From the NCBI GenBank assembly GCA_037577475.1, contig CM075188.1, positions 14,404,501-14,468,500 on the forward strand: a stretch of DNA of 64,000 nt, given 5' to 3'. This DNA comes from Chaunax sp. Z400 (lineage: Eukaryota; Chordata; Actinopteri; Lophiiformes; Chaunacidae). Below are positions 11,918 through 25,935 of the stretch, in pieces. Every line of letters begins with the position of its first letter. Position 1 is the first letter of the stretch. The position numbers and the translations under genes are program-made. The notes under the pieces were generated by a model, which saw only the letters and a program-made list of their open reading frames with translations, did not search any database and was not told the origin of the DNA.

Positions 11918-12639
11918 CATCAATAGTTGATCAGTTAAATGGTCTGTAGATCTGCATTGACTAATGCAGTAACAGGAAAGAATGAAACCATATCCCTATG
12001 ATGTGGGTCTCTGGATAAACTCTGGTCTGGTCTGATGGTGGATAAATACATGTTTATTCACAGACTGGAAAAAGCATACACACACAACCATACGCACACA
12101 CATATGGGCAAACACTAAACGAATAAAACTGCCATGTGCATGTACCTGTGGTGTGTTACAAGTCTCTGAGCGCCTGCAAACACATGTGATCTCCTGACCT
12201 TGAAGTGCAAACATTTGGATATTCTATGTATGGATATATGTGTCTCTGCGTGTTTGCTTTTGTGTGTCTGCTTGTGTGTGCTTTGACGTGTCTGGGTGTG
12301 ATTGTGTATGTTTTTGCAAGATCAGTGTGACTTCCTGACTGTGTGCATAGCTGGTACGTATGTGTGGAACATGTGCACTAACACTGTGCCATAATTAGCA
12401 ACATCCAACTTACAGTATATTCTGCTCCAGGCTGTAGGAAGGAACTGTCAGTCTTGTGCATGTATGTGTGTGGATAGGAACAAATTTCTCTTGTTTCAGC
12501 TCTGTGCTCATTGCGTGGGAGTGAAGAGTGTAGGACTTTTAAAAAAAAATAGCTTTTAAGAATAATAGTATAGCAGTTTTAAGACAAAACAGTGCAGCAA
12601 AGACAAACAGCAAAGACCTCAAAGACTTGACTGAGTTAG

Positions 12640-13340
12640 GGAATCCTGGGCCCCCTTTTAGAGCCAGATCTGGAAGGGGATCATGTCAGCCAGTCTCTGG
12701 TGACCAGGCCCCATGGTTAAAGCCCAAGCAAAACTTCACTGGGCTGCTGCACCATATGCAGGGATAGGCTTTGGGGTCAGGTGCGAGGGACTCTTGGTAC
12801 CACAGACTTGAATGTGAATGTCAGAGAATGTCATCTCTCTGGTAGGGAGCGAACCAGAGTTGGTGCAGGAGGTAGAGTGGTACCAACTAGATATAGTTGG
12901 ACTGGTTCTGGAACCAAACTCCGGACGAGGGGCTGAATTTTCTCCATTTTTGGAGTTCCCCAAGGTGAGAGGTGCCTGGCTATATTGGATCGCCATTGTG
13001 AAGGGGGACCTGAGCCGGAAGGCAAAGCTCTTGATTTACCAGCTGATCTACGTTCCAACCCTCACCAATGGTCATAAACTCTAAGTAGTAACTGAAAGAA
13101 TGAGATTGCAAATACAAGCTGTCGAAAAGGAGCTTTCTCTGTAGTGTGGCTGGGGTCAGTCTTAGAGATTGGGTGAGGAGCTTAGACATTTGAAGGGAGC
13201 TCGGAGTAGGGGCTCCTCCCTTTGGAGGTTTTCTGGCCACGTCTCACTGGGCAGAGACCCTGGAGTAAAACCAGAACTACCTGGAGAGATTACTTCATCT
13301 AGCCTGGGTTGCCGTCAACCCTATCAACAGACACAAATGC
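12640..13340 (+). pseudogene. LINE (non-LTR retrotransposon) ORF2 remnant, copy 1
   Basis: The 5' part encodes QEVEWYQLDIVGL, resembling the endonuclease region of fish LINEs. The 3' part encodes KLLIYQLIYVPTLTNGH and then VAGVS-like and GAPPFGGFLATSHWAETLE phrases from the region after the reverse transcriptase. The reverse-transcriptase core between them is absent, so the copy has a large internal deletion. Frames are interrupted. It shares its 3' section with 23155-23960. The exact LINE clade is not assigned. Confidence 0.65.
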
Positions 13341-16300
13341 TGATATTGGACAATTCAGAAGAAAAAAAAGACAAAGTTGTATTACCTATGCGCTGCATAG
13401 ACACAAAGATGCACTGCTGTTTTTTTCATTTTCTGATAGTGTTGTCAAAGTCAACAAGAGCATAACACAGAATATTGTACTAATACTTTAAAAGGAACAA
13501 CAACATTTCGTGTTTGATACCCCATGTGCCACTTCATTTGTGCCTCTGCACACTGGCAGGCAAATAAATCCATGCAGCTCTTTACTTGGTAATAGCTGGT
13601 CATTTATCCAGCGGCAGCAGCACAGCACAGTCGCTGTGTTTTGTTTTCCATCTCTGCATGTTAATCTATACATCCTGAATACTAAAACACTTTCCCTCAC
13701 AGCCAAACCTCACAGCCAAACCTCACAGGTTTTGCTTGAATTCAATAAACCTCATGGAACCAGGATAAATGGCTTTATTGATATTACTAATCAAACAGGA
13801 AGATCAATATCTTTGTCTCCCTCCACCCCTCACTTATTTTTCTCTCATTTCTCCTCCTTCCTTCACCAATCTCTCTTTTTAAACATTTCAACAGTATAGA
13901 ATGCCTTGTGTCAGTGTAAAATGTACTGGCAGGAGTTCCTGCAAATAGATGCAGAGTGTTGAAAACACATAGGGGGGATGGAAGAGGTGAGGCAGACTGA
14001 AAGAGAGCAGATACATGCATATATGTGAGAACTGCTGGATGTTGGTGGATTGGTGTGGCATGTGTGTGTGTTTTTTATGGTATAAATACTGACCTTGTTG
14101 GAACCAGTGGTTCTCATGAGAACCAAGGCTTGGTATTAATAACGCTCGACATTATGAGGGGAAATGTCATTTTCTCACAAAGATACATGTGCAAACTCTC
14201 TGGATCTGAGGGAACACTGACACTAACATGAAGAAATTATATCTTTTTTTTTACTTTAATATTTTCTTTCCATTTTTTTTTCCTTTTTATTGACATTTTG
14301 TCAGCTTCTCTGGAATTTCTTTGTCTCATAAATCCACCAGATCTATCTACTGTAACTATCGAGTGTATATTTCTCAGGAGATGTTAATTATGCAACATCT
14401 GCAATTCATTCAGCATCAAACAAAATCAATATAATATAATAGTATAATATCGTAGGAATGACATCGGTCATATTTTATGATGAAATGTCCACAGCCAGTT
14501 TCACAGAGTGTACCACTGGAATAATACATTAATAATAAATATGTATACATATGCAATATAAGTAGAAGTATTGATTTACGAATCAATCAGAAATGCATCA
14601 GTCTTAGTTACCATTAAATATTATATATACATAATGTATTTTCAAAAACTGTAAAGTGTGTTGTCCAATAACATTTGATTTGATAGGTCAACAAAGAGTT
14701 TATAGCCATTGTCTGTGAGGCGGCACAAGCTAACATGCTCTCATTGACAATGCTAACAAGCTGATTTTCAGCAGGTATATTTACTATCTTGGGCTAGCAT
14801 TTGCTAATTAGCACTTAATACAGTACATCTGAGGCTGATGGGGGATGTCGTTAATTTAACAGGTACAGTATTAGGTTTTTAAACCAGGAGAAAAAGTCAA
14901 AGGATCATCAAAGTTATTACAGCTCATCCAGAAATAAAATAAATGTCATTTAAAAAAAACATTTGACTGAAAGCCAATAATGTCAGCCTCCAGTAGTGCT
15001 TGAGAAAAAGACAGAGAATCACCATGAATGTCATTGTAATGAATTATATGTATTTACTTTGCTGAGCATTTTCAGTTGACAACAAATTGCTGGACCAACC
15101 ACCAGAATTGAGGGACGGCAATCCTTAGACATGTTGCTAGCATGGCTGAAAAGCTGCAAACAAACCAAGAAGATACAGTGAAGAAACAGATTGAAAGGAA
15201 CAAAGAGATGCTTTTAAAGCATAATGTAGAAGCTCCACAACATTGAACAATTTCTTTTGGAATTTTAAAATGTTAGCACTTTTTTTTTAGCACGTTTGAT
15301 GTTTGTTTTGCAAGCATGTAGATTGAGATCCAATGAGGAAGAGCAAGGGAGGCTGGGGGGGAAAAAAGTACATGCTTCCTTTGCATATGAATAAAGTAAT
15401 CCTAGCTGCCCATTACACACATTACTTCATGGCGGCTTCCTTGACAGTGTTTGTTGAGTTAGGTGTACTCCACATGAGCGTGCCAAGGCCATTTGAGCAA
15501 ACAGAGCACTCAAAGACCAAGTGGAGCGAGTTAGAACTGTACACTAGGTAATGGAAACTGGCAGCGAGTTGTGTGACGAACACGAAGTCTCACATAGGGC
15601 TGAATATGAGTACTCTATTTCAGTTTTTTCTTAGTGGGCCACGACATCTTTGTGTGTCTAAACAGATTTGTTTACACGTTGGCTCAATAGCACCATACAA
15701 CAGTTAATATAATATAATGTTATTTACTTTGAATATATGTCTGAGTTCGTCTTGCTTCTCAGTGCACAGATCATGACATGGGTTGAATTTTACTGTTATT
15801 TTACTTGCTTTAAGTTTTGTTAGCAGTGTTTTATGTACAGTATATATATATATATATACACACAGTATAATGTATCACATGACCTTTCAGTTGACTTAGA
15901 TACTGTGATATCTTACAACCAAATCGTCATTGGGTTAAAGTGTCAATGTGTTCAATTACTTCCTGAAGTTCAGTTTGGCTCAGATGGATCATACTGTACT
16001 TGGAAGAATAAAAACAGATAAGGGTCTCTGTGAATCAAATTCTGACCTATGGCTAACCATAACACCCTTCTCTGCAGAGGCTTGCAGAGTAGCACTGCTC
16101 CAAATCTAAAGCACAGACCCGTGCATCAAGCAGGTTGATTGGCTGGGCCAAATCTTGTCGGGAGGTGGGTTCATAGCAGAGAGGACAAATTTGTTAGACA
16201 CGTTGTAGTACAAGTATAAAAGAAAACAGCCATTTCAACGTCTCTAATCCGGCTCTGCCTTCTGAAGAAGTATGTTTCAGCCTTTACCTTTAGATCAGCT

Positions 16301-17800
16301 TTGCAGAAACATTCATGCTCTCTGGCTTTGAACTGACTGCAGGCAGACATAACGACATCAGATATTGTTCCTACTCGTGGCGCTTTGATATACACTGTCA
16401 TGCATGTCTACACACACAGAGGCACACATAAATGATGTACACATACACACACACAAATCATCCACACACTGTATGTGTGACTGAGCACATGTGAAGACAT
16501 AAATAAATATATAAAAATGTATTATACATGAACATCTATGCCTATACACACAAACACACGCACATGCATGCAGACATGATTACATCTGTCTGTATTTGCA
16601 TGCAAATGTGTACACATATAAAAACAGGTGCACACATCATTCCACATGAACACGCACACACACACTTGGCACGTTGCCTGGGCCGTGTCACACCAATTAA
16701 GTCCAGAAACTAAAAGAGTTCCACCTGGAATTTCCACCCCAACCCACATTATTACCTCTGCCCTCAAATGAGACCAAACACACAGACATGCATACTCTCA
16801 CGCACAGTTTAACAGGCCAACAAACAAAATGACCTCAGTAACACTCTCAGTAACACTAACCATCCGAGAACCTGATCCACACCATGCAAAAACAGCCATC
16901 AAACCCACACTGTGTGCCTTTTCTTTCACTTCCTCGCCTCTCTCGCCTCACTCGAACCTCCCCTCCAACTTTCTTGTATTCAGTGGCAACCCCATTTATG
17001 ACAGGATGAAGTGAAAGAAGGAAATGGCATCATCAGGAGTTAACAGATATGACCTGAAAATGACATTAACTTGGAAGGAAGCAGGAGGAGGCAGCTGGAG
17101 GTGAAGAGAAGTGCAGTGGTTGCGAGGAAACATTGACAGTGAGGTTTGTGGCTTGATAATTTGTGGAAAAAACAAGTTGCTCTGAGGAGTACATCTTTTG
17201 TACATTTTGAGTAACGTGGCCCTTTAAATGACTTGTTAGTGTTGACAGTTTTGCAGGCAGAAGAGCAGAGTAACCTTGTTGGGCCAAATGACACCATCTG
17301 GCAGGAAGCAAGGACAACATAGTCAGCCAGGGAACGTTTGTGTATCACACAACTGAGAGACTGTGTTGAAAGTATAATGTAACAGAAATAAGGTTGAGAA
17401 AGGGGGGAGAATTTACGTGAAAATGACGTTTTATGTTAAATATGTGTGTTTTTGTATGTGTGTGTGTGCATTTGACAGGACGCGATGCTGTGAGTGTAGC
17501 TGGATGAGTTTCTGGCAGCAGAGATGGGACGTCCAACCAAAAGCAGTTGTGTAATATGTTCCACATCCATCACTTTGAGAAGGGAAATATTAACAGCTCT
17601 TGAAAGAGAGGTGAGCTTGGATTTCAAACCCCTGGATTAGATCCTGAATTAAAAAGCATACATACTTGTATTATAATGTAATACTGTCTACATTTACACT
17701 CCAGAGTAAACTCGAAGAAAATTTGCCTCCATTTTCAAACACTCAGCGACAACAGCGTTGCCTGGGAGAGTAAATGTCAAAGTGACATTGAGCGAGCATC
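13341..17800. other. Intergenic, no recognised genes or elements
   Basis: AT-rich sequence with a short AT repeat at 15839-15857, CA-rich stretches at 16410-16670 and a T-rich tract near 14240-14290. I saw no ORF, RNA gene or named transposon. Confidence 0.5.
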
Positions 17801-17801
17801 A

Positions 17802-17803
<2 letters not shown>

Positions 17804-17851
<48 letters not shown>

Positions 17852-17872
17852 TGTGTGTGAGAGAGAGAGAGA
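17804..17872. repeat. GT microsatellite followed by GA run
   Basis: About 22 GT units with one TAC interruption, then a GAGAGA tract. Confidence 0.9.
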
Positions 17873-19375
17873 ACTAGTCTGACCATCCCTTTGGGACTGG
17901 CTGGCTGACTGTTCCCAAGCTGTCACCAGACATTGACTCAAAATGCTCCACACTCATCATCGACACACCAGGCTCCATCCATCCATCTAAAACACGTTCA
18001 AAGGAAATTTTAATTCTGCTCTGAATTGAATTCAGCTCATTTTCCCCCACTGAATAATGTCAGAAAGCAATATATTTTAAGTCTCTCACGTGTTTAAACC
18101 TGGGACTGGAATTGTTTTCGGGGAATATTTGCTTATTGAACCCGCTCTACCAAAAAAGCATCTGGTCCTACGAAGTCTTCAATGAGTTTTACTGGCTAAA
18201 TTAAAGCCACATCTGCCACACTACTGTATTATTCTCTGTCTGCATGTTGAAACATCGCCTGCTGTGCTTGTGGAGTTTATAGGGTAGAAGGAATATTGTG
18301 TAACACATAGATGTCGACTGGGTGCTAAGTGTACAACAAACACATCATCAACAGCCAATATTCACCTTTTTTAGCCTCCTTGTTCTTATTTTTGTGTCCG
18401 AACATGATAAAAAATGAGCTCAGTATGTTTGAAACGAGCCTGGTTCTCTAATGTGTCGTCCATGTTGAATATCTGATCATCATCGCCTCCTCGTGACTGC
18501 ATCATCCCATCCTTTTGATCCCTCTGGGGTGCAGGAGAATGGGAGTAAGAGTGACAAACAGATGGTCTTTCTCAGACGTGCCTCCTAATTTCAAAATCAG
18601 AAAGGTATTGTTGGATTGCAGACACCGCTACTTTACGCTTCAAACAAATTGCATGTTGGCTTGTGTAAAGGTACACCATGAATACCTTTGGGGACAGAAA
18701 ATGTGTCATTATCCCCATTTGAACAACGTCTACCAAGATCAATCAAATACATGCAGAAGACAGGAAAGTGGCACAGTGAAGCAGCCAGGACAAAGCACCC
18801 GTTCACCTGCCATTCTCTGTTGTCCTCCCCTTGCAGCATGCAGAGAGAGTGCAGTGACGGAGGGGTTATTTAGTTGAACATAGTTTGTCTGACTTATTGA
18901 TCCGTTATCTGACTGAGGTATGGGAACGTTAGAAGCTATGGCCCCCACCACTGCGCTGAATAAATCCACACAGAAGTAGGAGACAGACTTGTAATTGTTC
19001 CTTTTTTCTCTTAGTGTGTGTTGTCAGTTTAGTCTGGGATCTATCATAATCTCTAAATTATACACCGTAAATGCTCCTTTTTATATTGTAAGCTATATAC
19101 TCTTAATAGGATACTGTAGTGTAGTTGTGGAAGAGCGAGGAGGAAATATAAAATATTTGACAGCAGGTTACTCCAGATGCTCTCACTGGGTCATCACCCT
19201 GTTCAAAATGAAGAAATCCCACATATTGATTCAAGTTAGCACTTTTTACTCGTAGTGTATTTTTCAGTGTGACCAACGAGCACAAGAGCAAACTAGAACA
19301 CACCCAGTGAGCGCACACCTCTGCCAGCGCTGTTGTCACCAATCATTTGTTGTATCATTGCACCCAGGGGCACAG
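17873..19375. other. Intergenic, nothing recognisable
   Basis: Ordinary AT-rich sequence between a microsatellite and the second copy of repeat family C. The open frames here show no protein-family signature. Confidence 0.5.
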
Positions 19376-19958
19376 CACACACCATGATGATATCACATGA
19401 TGACATCACTTTACTCAGATCTGCCCTCATGCCGATTAAGTAATACTAGCTAAATGTCTTGTGTTTATTGTCAGTAGTTTAGGAGTTATCAACAAAAATC
19501 TCATTTTCTATACTGACGGATCTGGATCTATTTTCCTTCTCTACCTTTCACAGATACATGAAATCTATTTGAATGACTCTGAGTCTGCATTACCTCAGCT
19601 ACCCATGACCCAACACGTATTTGTTTCCACCATGGATATATTTTTGATCTCCCAGATCTGGATTACGATATGAATCTTGATCCAAGTGCTCATTGTGGTG
19701 AAGCTTCATAAGTCGTCCGTGCCTGGGTGTTTTTATTTTCATTTTATTTATTTGATTATTTGATATCTCGCAATGTTGAGGAAAGTGAGAAAGTGATCCA
19801 GAATCTGCATCTGTACCCAAATCAAAATACGATCCACTCTCTCTGGGCCCAAGATTTTCATCAGATTTTTTTTTTTTAGATATCTTGCAGACAAAATACA
19901 CACACAAACATGGGTGATCACATAACTGTCTCTAAATCTCATTGGCCGAGGTAACTAG
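19376..19958 (+). repeat. Dispersed repeat family C, copy 2
   Basis: This aligns with 7620-8241 and 28648-29240 in the same orientation. Its end is the best preserved: GATCCAGAATCTGCATCTG, then GGGTGATCACATAACTG, then CATTGGCCGAGGTAAC. A poly(T) tract (19867-19878) interrupts it. Confidence 0.75.
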
Positions 19959-20838
19959 GGAAATTAATTATTAATATCATTTGGTATCAGTGGCAACGGA
20001 TAAACCATAAAAGTGACAAACAGAGTTAATCTCACCCAAACCTTGCTGTGGCCTTTTAAAACATGCTTTTTAGATTCTAATCCCAGGTCTCCCGTTCTCC
20101 CAGAGATCTTTGTCGGTGTTGTTAAATCTCAGACAGCACTGTACAAATATAGCTGAATAACTAGGCCTACTGCAAATAGAACAGAACTGAATTTAATCAA
20201 ATCAACACAGCATGCTCTATGTTCCAACATTCACCCTCTGGCAGCACCCCTCCTCCTGCTTTTTCTCTCCCTCCCTGTCTGCTCTCTGCCACACTCTTGT
20301 TTCTCCTTCCAGACGATGACACACACGTACGCAAACACACGTTTCAGCGCAAAACATTAGCGTATTACTGCTTTTTTCCCCTGAGAAACCTAAAAAAAAA
20401 TATTTGATCTGTCTGACTTTCTGGATGCAATCGTTGCATTTCTTTTTCTCCTTTTCCATTCAACCTCTTTCCATATTGTTCATAAACTCCTCCAGCGTGT
20501 GCAGACCTATCTGTCTAATAGCTTCAATAAGCTAAACACACACTCTCACAGACTGCACCTTCTGCCTCTCACAAATATATCAAAGTTCCCATCAGCCAGA
20601 CGAACACATTAAGTACCATGAGTCATCAAGTTAATCATTCTCGGCTTTATCACTGACCAGCTTTCTGCAGGAGACAATTATCAGATGATAAATGGAGCTT
20701 TGTGGTTATTGTCAGGATATTTAGACAACAGGCAGCATTAAGTTGGGAACAGAGCAACAACGGGACAACTGATGGCTGGCCTTTGTCTCCAGTGACATAC
20801 GGGGATAGTTTATTGACGCTTGTGGTAGTTGTAGTGTA

Positions 20839-20842
<4 letters not shown>
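19959..20842. other. Intergenic, nothing recognisable
   Basis: AT-rich sequence with a pyrimidine-rich patch near 20250-20320. No supported gene. Confidence 0.45.

Positions 20843-20911
<69 letters not shown>
20843..20911. repeat. GT microsatellite
   Basis: About 34 uninterrupted GT units. Confidence 0.95.
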
Positions 20912-20913
<2 letters not shown>

Positions 20914-21099
20914 ACAAGCATTTGCACTACCGCCTCAATTACACAACAGTCAGTCATTTAACCATCCGGTTGGCCATCCAGGCAGCCAGCTGGGTCCAGA
21001 CAGGGTAAAGCAACAGACTGGTAAGCAAAATGAACCGCAGTGGTGGTGCAAACAGACCACAGGCGGACCACATCACAACCACACACCACCCTGCCATTA

Positions 21100-23154
21100 A
21101 CAACGCTGCATATAGCTGTCTGGGAGGGAAAGAGGCGAAGAGAGATGGAAAGAATGGAAGGAAGAGATTGCGTCGGTGGGATTGCAGAGGTGAAGTCTGA
21201 AAGAAGAGGAGTGAAAAAAGGGAGGACATAAGGCAGGAAGGAGAGAGTTGGGGGGGAAGGACAAGTGAAGAGTTGGAAGAGAGATGGAGTGCTGTTAAGA
21301 AGGTATGAACAGACCGTGGAGGGAGAGAAGAGAAGGAAAGACAAGCAGACGCTCAAAGACAAAAGAGGTATACATTTACAAAATGTAGCTTTGATCCAGT
21401 CGGTATACTGATTTATTTTAATAGCCACGTAATATGAAGCTAACCAGAGATAGCTGGATGCATGGGGGTGCTATCAACACATAGATGTTAGGTTTGTTTT
21501 TCAGTGTCATGTTGAAATGCTGTTTTTAAAAAAAACCACTAAGCCTGACAAAATACCAAATGAGTGCTTTGATTTGGTTCATAATGGATTTTAAAATACT
21601 GCATGTGCTGCAGAGTTATGTTCATCCCTTTTGAGCATCTCCTCTTCTTGGTTTTATCATTCTTGCCTCTGTATCTGTATAAAAGTCAATTACAAGTGAA
21701 GTTTATCCAGTCAAGATATAAGAAAACATCATTTTAAAATTTAAAATCACATTCACAACACAAAGAAGTAAAACTCCAGCCTTGGACCACCCAGTCTAAA
21801 ATAACAGTATGTTGCTCTGTTCACTCCATGTGTCTAGATAAGAATATTCAACCATGTATTTATGAAGTCATATCAAAGACTCTAAATGCTACCCACAGAC
21901 CATAACAGGCAAAAATGACTCTTTTTAAAAGAAAGTTTGGAAAAAGATTAACATCAGTTCAGATTTTGATCACTGCAAAAGAGCTGCAGAACAGTCGTAT
22001 ACCTATCTAATATAAAAAATAAAGCAGAAAAGAGAAAACCAAGACAATTAGAATTCTGAAGCACATGTTGGCAGGAATGAATATGTGAAGCACACAGAGC
22101 AGCTGAGAGGATCGAACATTAGCCAGGAGAGTCACTACAAACAGACCATTATCTTGTCATTGGCACTCACTGTAATGCTTGCTTTTAGAGGCCATACAGA
22201 AAAGTGCTTCAAGAAAAGAAAGCAAGGAGAGGAGAAATAAGAAAGAAAATAGTCCATACAGAGAAGATGAGAGGCAGCAAACGAAACATAGAAACATAAA
22301 CAGAGAGGAAGATGATGAAGAGAAATTGTGGAATAAAGATAAGATAGGGATTTTTCTATATTAGACGGGAAAACGAAACCAAGATGGTTTCATAGCTTGC
22401 AGAGGGAGCCTGGAAGCCAGTGAGTTAGCCTGAGGTGTTTTCATACTTGAGCTTGTGCTGATGGATGGAGGCCGTAAGCAGATGAATTAGTGATGAGGAT
22501 CAGGATGAAAGTGTTTTCCAGAAACTACAGGGCTGACCAGAGCCAGGACACATGGGATAGGTTGGTATACTGTCAGCTGTCAACACATATGATACACAAC
22601 AACAAGCCATAGGCCTGACAATGTTTTTATTTGCTCATTTTAGTACAATCTCTATGTCATTAGCAAGTTTTCACAATTTTCCTTTTCATATACCACATTC
22701 CTCAATTCAAAGTTTTCTCCGGCTGGACATTGGCAGTTTGATGCTATTAACAGTAGAAAAGACAACATAACAAATTCACCAAGTGATAATGAATCAGTTG
22801 AGGCAAAAACAGCAAGGAATATAGGAGCAGAAAATCCATAAAGATAAGAATAGATAGATATAGAATATATATATTTCAGAGCAGACAAGAAGGTTCCTGC
22901 TGTCTTGTTCTGGTACACCTTGGCTTTTTTCCTAATGGAATGCATGTCACTAGATTGTGTTGTGGTATTGTGAGGCTCTTGTCAGTGAGAACATTTATCT
23001 CTTTGTATAACTGTTTAACATTGGCATGAACTGGCGAGCCTTCACTTTGCTCATTGATTAAACTCAACTGGCATCAAAGTCCAAGGTTTACTGTTGGCAT
23101 TTTAGGCAGCCGAAAAGAAATGTGCTGTCAAACTTGGTAGCTACTGTACACAGG
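21100..23154. other. Intergenic, purine-rich then AT-rich
   Basis: The plus strand is rich in GGAAG/GAGAG from 21120 to 21350 and again around 22190-22330. The remainder is plain AT-rich sequence. No gene is supported. Confidence 0.45.
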
Positions 23155-23960
23155 AAATGTTTTAAAGAGAAGCTTTCTCTGCACTACAGACACCACTGAT
23201 GTCTGAAAATATGAGGAAAATATACACTTATACGACATCAACAGCTCAGGGTGGCTGGGATCAGCCTCAGAGGTTCACTATTAATTCTGTTGTACCAAAA
23301 TCGGCTGCAATTCACGAAGGAGTCGTAAATGAATGGGAGTGAATGGAGCTATACGGCTAAAATGATTATTTTCACCTACTTCTAGTCAAAAATGCCCAAA
23401 TTTTACTTTTATTTGTGCAAATATAGTATCGATTTTATATTCGATATATATTCGTTTTTGACAGTCAAATGTAGATCTCGTTAATGTAATAGCAGAGATA
23501 TTCCACCGACTAATGCCGTAAAGTATAGTGCCGTAAAGTGGCTTGTGGTGCTACCAGTGCTACTTCTTAAATAATGATATTTCATAACAGCTGAAGCAGC
23601 AAAAAAATATCAAATGGCCTCATATGTATTGTATCTACTCGTTATATCGAAAACATAATGAACATAATTTTACATCTTCTTCTCCATAGAGCCCCATTCA
23701 TTTTGGACTCCTTCGCGAGCGCCCCTATATACCCAGAAGTTCTGACAGTGGCATATCTCTACTACTTTTAGAATATCTCTGACAGGGTGAGGAGCTCGCA
23801 CATCCAGAGGGAGGTCAGGGAAGAGCTGTTAGTCCTTCACATCCAAAGGAACCAGTTGAGGTTGATCTGGCGTCTGATAAGGATGCCTTCTGGGCGCGAC
23901 TGGGAGGAGATCCCGGGATAGACCCAGAACTATAGACAGCAGAGCAGCTAACAGCCTCAG
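23155..23960 (+). pseudogene. LINE ORF2 3' remnant, copy 2, interrupted by an insertion
   Basis: The segments GGGTGGCTGGGATCAGCCTC (23249-23268) and the continuation from about 23785 (GGGTGAGGAGCTCG, then AACCAGTTGAGGTTGATCTGG, then AGGATGCCTTCTGGG) are neighbouring pieces of the same LINE tail found at 13140-13340. They are separated here by about 510 bp of unrelated sequence. The second part reads QLRLIWRLIRMPSGR-like in a diverged frame. Confidence 0.65.
23274..23783. mobile_element. Foldback/MITE-like element inserted in the LINE remnant
   Basis: The insertion has imperfect inverted repeats near its ends: GAAGGAGTC then AAATGAATGGG at 23318-23338 on the plus strand, and the same words on the minus strand at about 23692-23715. 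No transposase is encoded. Exact ends and target duplication are uncertain. Confidence 0.55.
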
Positions 23961-24580
23961 TGCAACGGACCTCAGATACCTGAAATACAATATAAGATGT
24001 GCACATTCTAATACGTGGAAGATTCCATCAACATCTGAGCTCAGGGTCCACTTACCAGCCTTTTTATAGAGATTTCAGCCACATCTCATTTGAAGGAGTT
24101 TGATCGGATAAAGAGGACTCCATCTGTTGAGAACAACTATGAACCACAGGTGAAAGCCTCAGAATTCGCTCAAGTGGACCTTGAATTATGTTTTTTACAC
24201 GAATGAACCTTCACACTCAGTTTATAGACCTATTTATATAAATAGTGAGGCTGGTGTTTGAGTAAGACTTGTTTCATGTAAAATTACATTACAAATAAAT
24301 TGAAAGATGAAGCGAAAAAAGACAGCGACAGCTAGAAATATGAAAAAAAAAAGATGAGAAAAGCAGAAGATTGAAGAAGAGAAAAGAAGACCTGGTTTCT
24401 CCTCTGGCAGCCAGGAGACGCAGAGCAGGAGGAGGAAGAGGAGGTGGAGGAGGAGGTGGAGGAGTGTGGCAGACTGCAAATAGAGGTGGAGAGAAAGGAG
24501 AAAGTGAGAGAGAGAGTGAGGGCACTTGCTAAATGAATTCGGCTTTCAGCGATGGAGTCTACTCCACTACTGTGTCAGTA

Positions 24581-24581
<1 letters not shown>

Positions 24582-24642
<61 letters not shown>
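24582..24642. repeat. GT microsatellite
   Basis: About 30 uninterrupted GT units. Confidence 0.95.
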
Positions 24643-24646
<4 letters not shown>

Positions 24647-24916
24647 GCGCATGTGCTTCTGTGTTCATATCCTCATTTATACACATGTATGACTGCCAGC
24701 GTTTGTTGAAGTGTTGCCTCTGAGTGTGTGTCTCCCTGCATGTGTACATCTGCAGCTGGATTTGTGTCCCTGTATGTCTGTGCTTGTGTGTTTGTAAATG
24801 GTTTTTTGCATGCATGTGTGTGAAAAACATTAGTGTGCATGTTTAAACATATCTTTTGGTCAGGAGACTGCATAATGCTCCTAAACAATGGTGTGTCCGA
24901 AAAAGACGAGGCAACG

Positions 24917-25004
<88 letters not shown>

Positions 25005-25012
25005 CCAGGATT
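24917..25012. repeat. GT microsatellite with GA tail
   Basis: About 40 GT units with a single GC interruption near 24943, then GAGAGA. Confidence 0.93.
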
Positions 25013-25111
25013 GAAAGTGACAGGCAGGAAGTATCTGAGGCAGCTGGGTAACAGCCCACTAACCACACAGGGGAGGATTCTGCACTAAACAACATTACCA
25101 GAGGGGGTGGC

Positions 25112-25117
25112 GAGAGA

Positions 25118-25151
<34 letters not shown>
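25112..25151. repeat. GA microsatellite
   Basis: About 20 GA units with one CA interruption. Confidence 0.93.
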
Positions 25152-25295
25152 CTATGGAGGAGGGATATAAAAGAATCGAGAAGAAAATAAAATAGAAAAG
25201 ATATAGGAGTAAAAAGGAAATTTGTTTTGCTGTTTTAAAGCCCAGAAACATCTGAGCATCCTTACATGTTGTCTAAACACAACTGTTTGGGGTTA

Positions 25296-25370
25296 AAGGA
25301 GCAGTTCACATATTTGGGAAATAAGCTTATTTGCTCTGCATTTGAGAATGAGGTGTAAAGATAATATTGA
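25296..25370 (+). repeat. Fragment of a fish interspersed repeat
   Basis: AGGAGCAGTTCACATATTTG followed by GGAAATAAGCTTATTTGC is a phrase I recognise from a widespread teleost repeat. Only the first 75 bp or so are present. Assignment rests on recall. Confidence 0.4.
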
Positions 25371-25861
25371 TGCTCCAGTTTGTGCTTATGAAAAGCATGC
25401 CGAGTTCTGCAAGCAAAAGAGGTGTGTCTGGTGTGACGTTTTACACATGCGTCGAGCATTATGACAAAATTACAATGCAATGAAATAACAATGCAAAAAC
25501 AATTATTGACCTTGTCTGTTCTGGCGAATGATCCCTTCCTCTGTTCAGACGGTAAGCAGCTCAGGGACCTCATGCTGTTTCCCCAATTTGAAGAAATTTT
25601 TCATTGATTTTCTACTTCTCTGAGTTAGATGCTAACTACTACTAGCTCTTTTTTAAAATCTCCCAGTTGTGGGTCGCACACGTAACACACAGGGGTTAAA
25701 GTGGGCTGACATCTTCTTTAAATAAATAAGATTGCTAATATCATAATTAATAATGTCAGGCCAGTTCAATTGCCTGCTATAGACTGCAGTTTACCAGGAG
25801 CAGGAGCTGCCGGTGTCGTCGACATGAAACAAAAGGTTTTTTCTAGTCACTGATAATGTGA

Positions 25862-25935
25862 AGTGCATTAGTGCAGTGGTTATGACAGTCAGCTTTCATG
25901 CAGACAAAGCAAGTTCGAGTTTCCACTCCAGAGCC
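25862..25935 (+). repeat. tRNA-derived SINE head
   Basis: It has an A-box-like TAGTGCAGTGG (25869-25879) and a B-box-like AGTTCGAGTTT (25912-25922), 43 nt apart. This is the internal Pol III promoter layout of tRNA-derived SINEs. The folding is not that of a functional tRNA. Confidence 0.5.
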
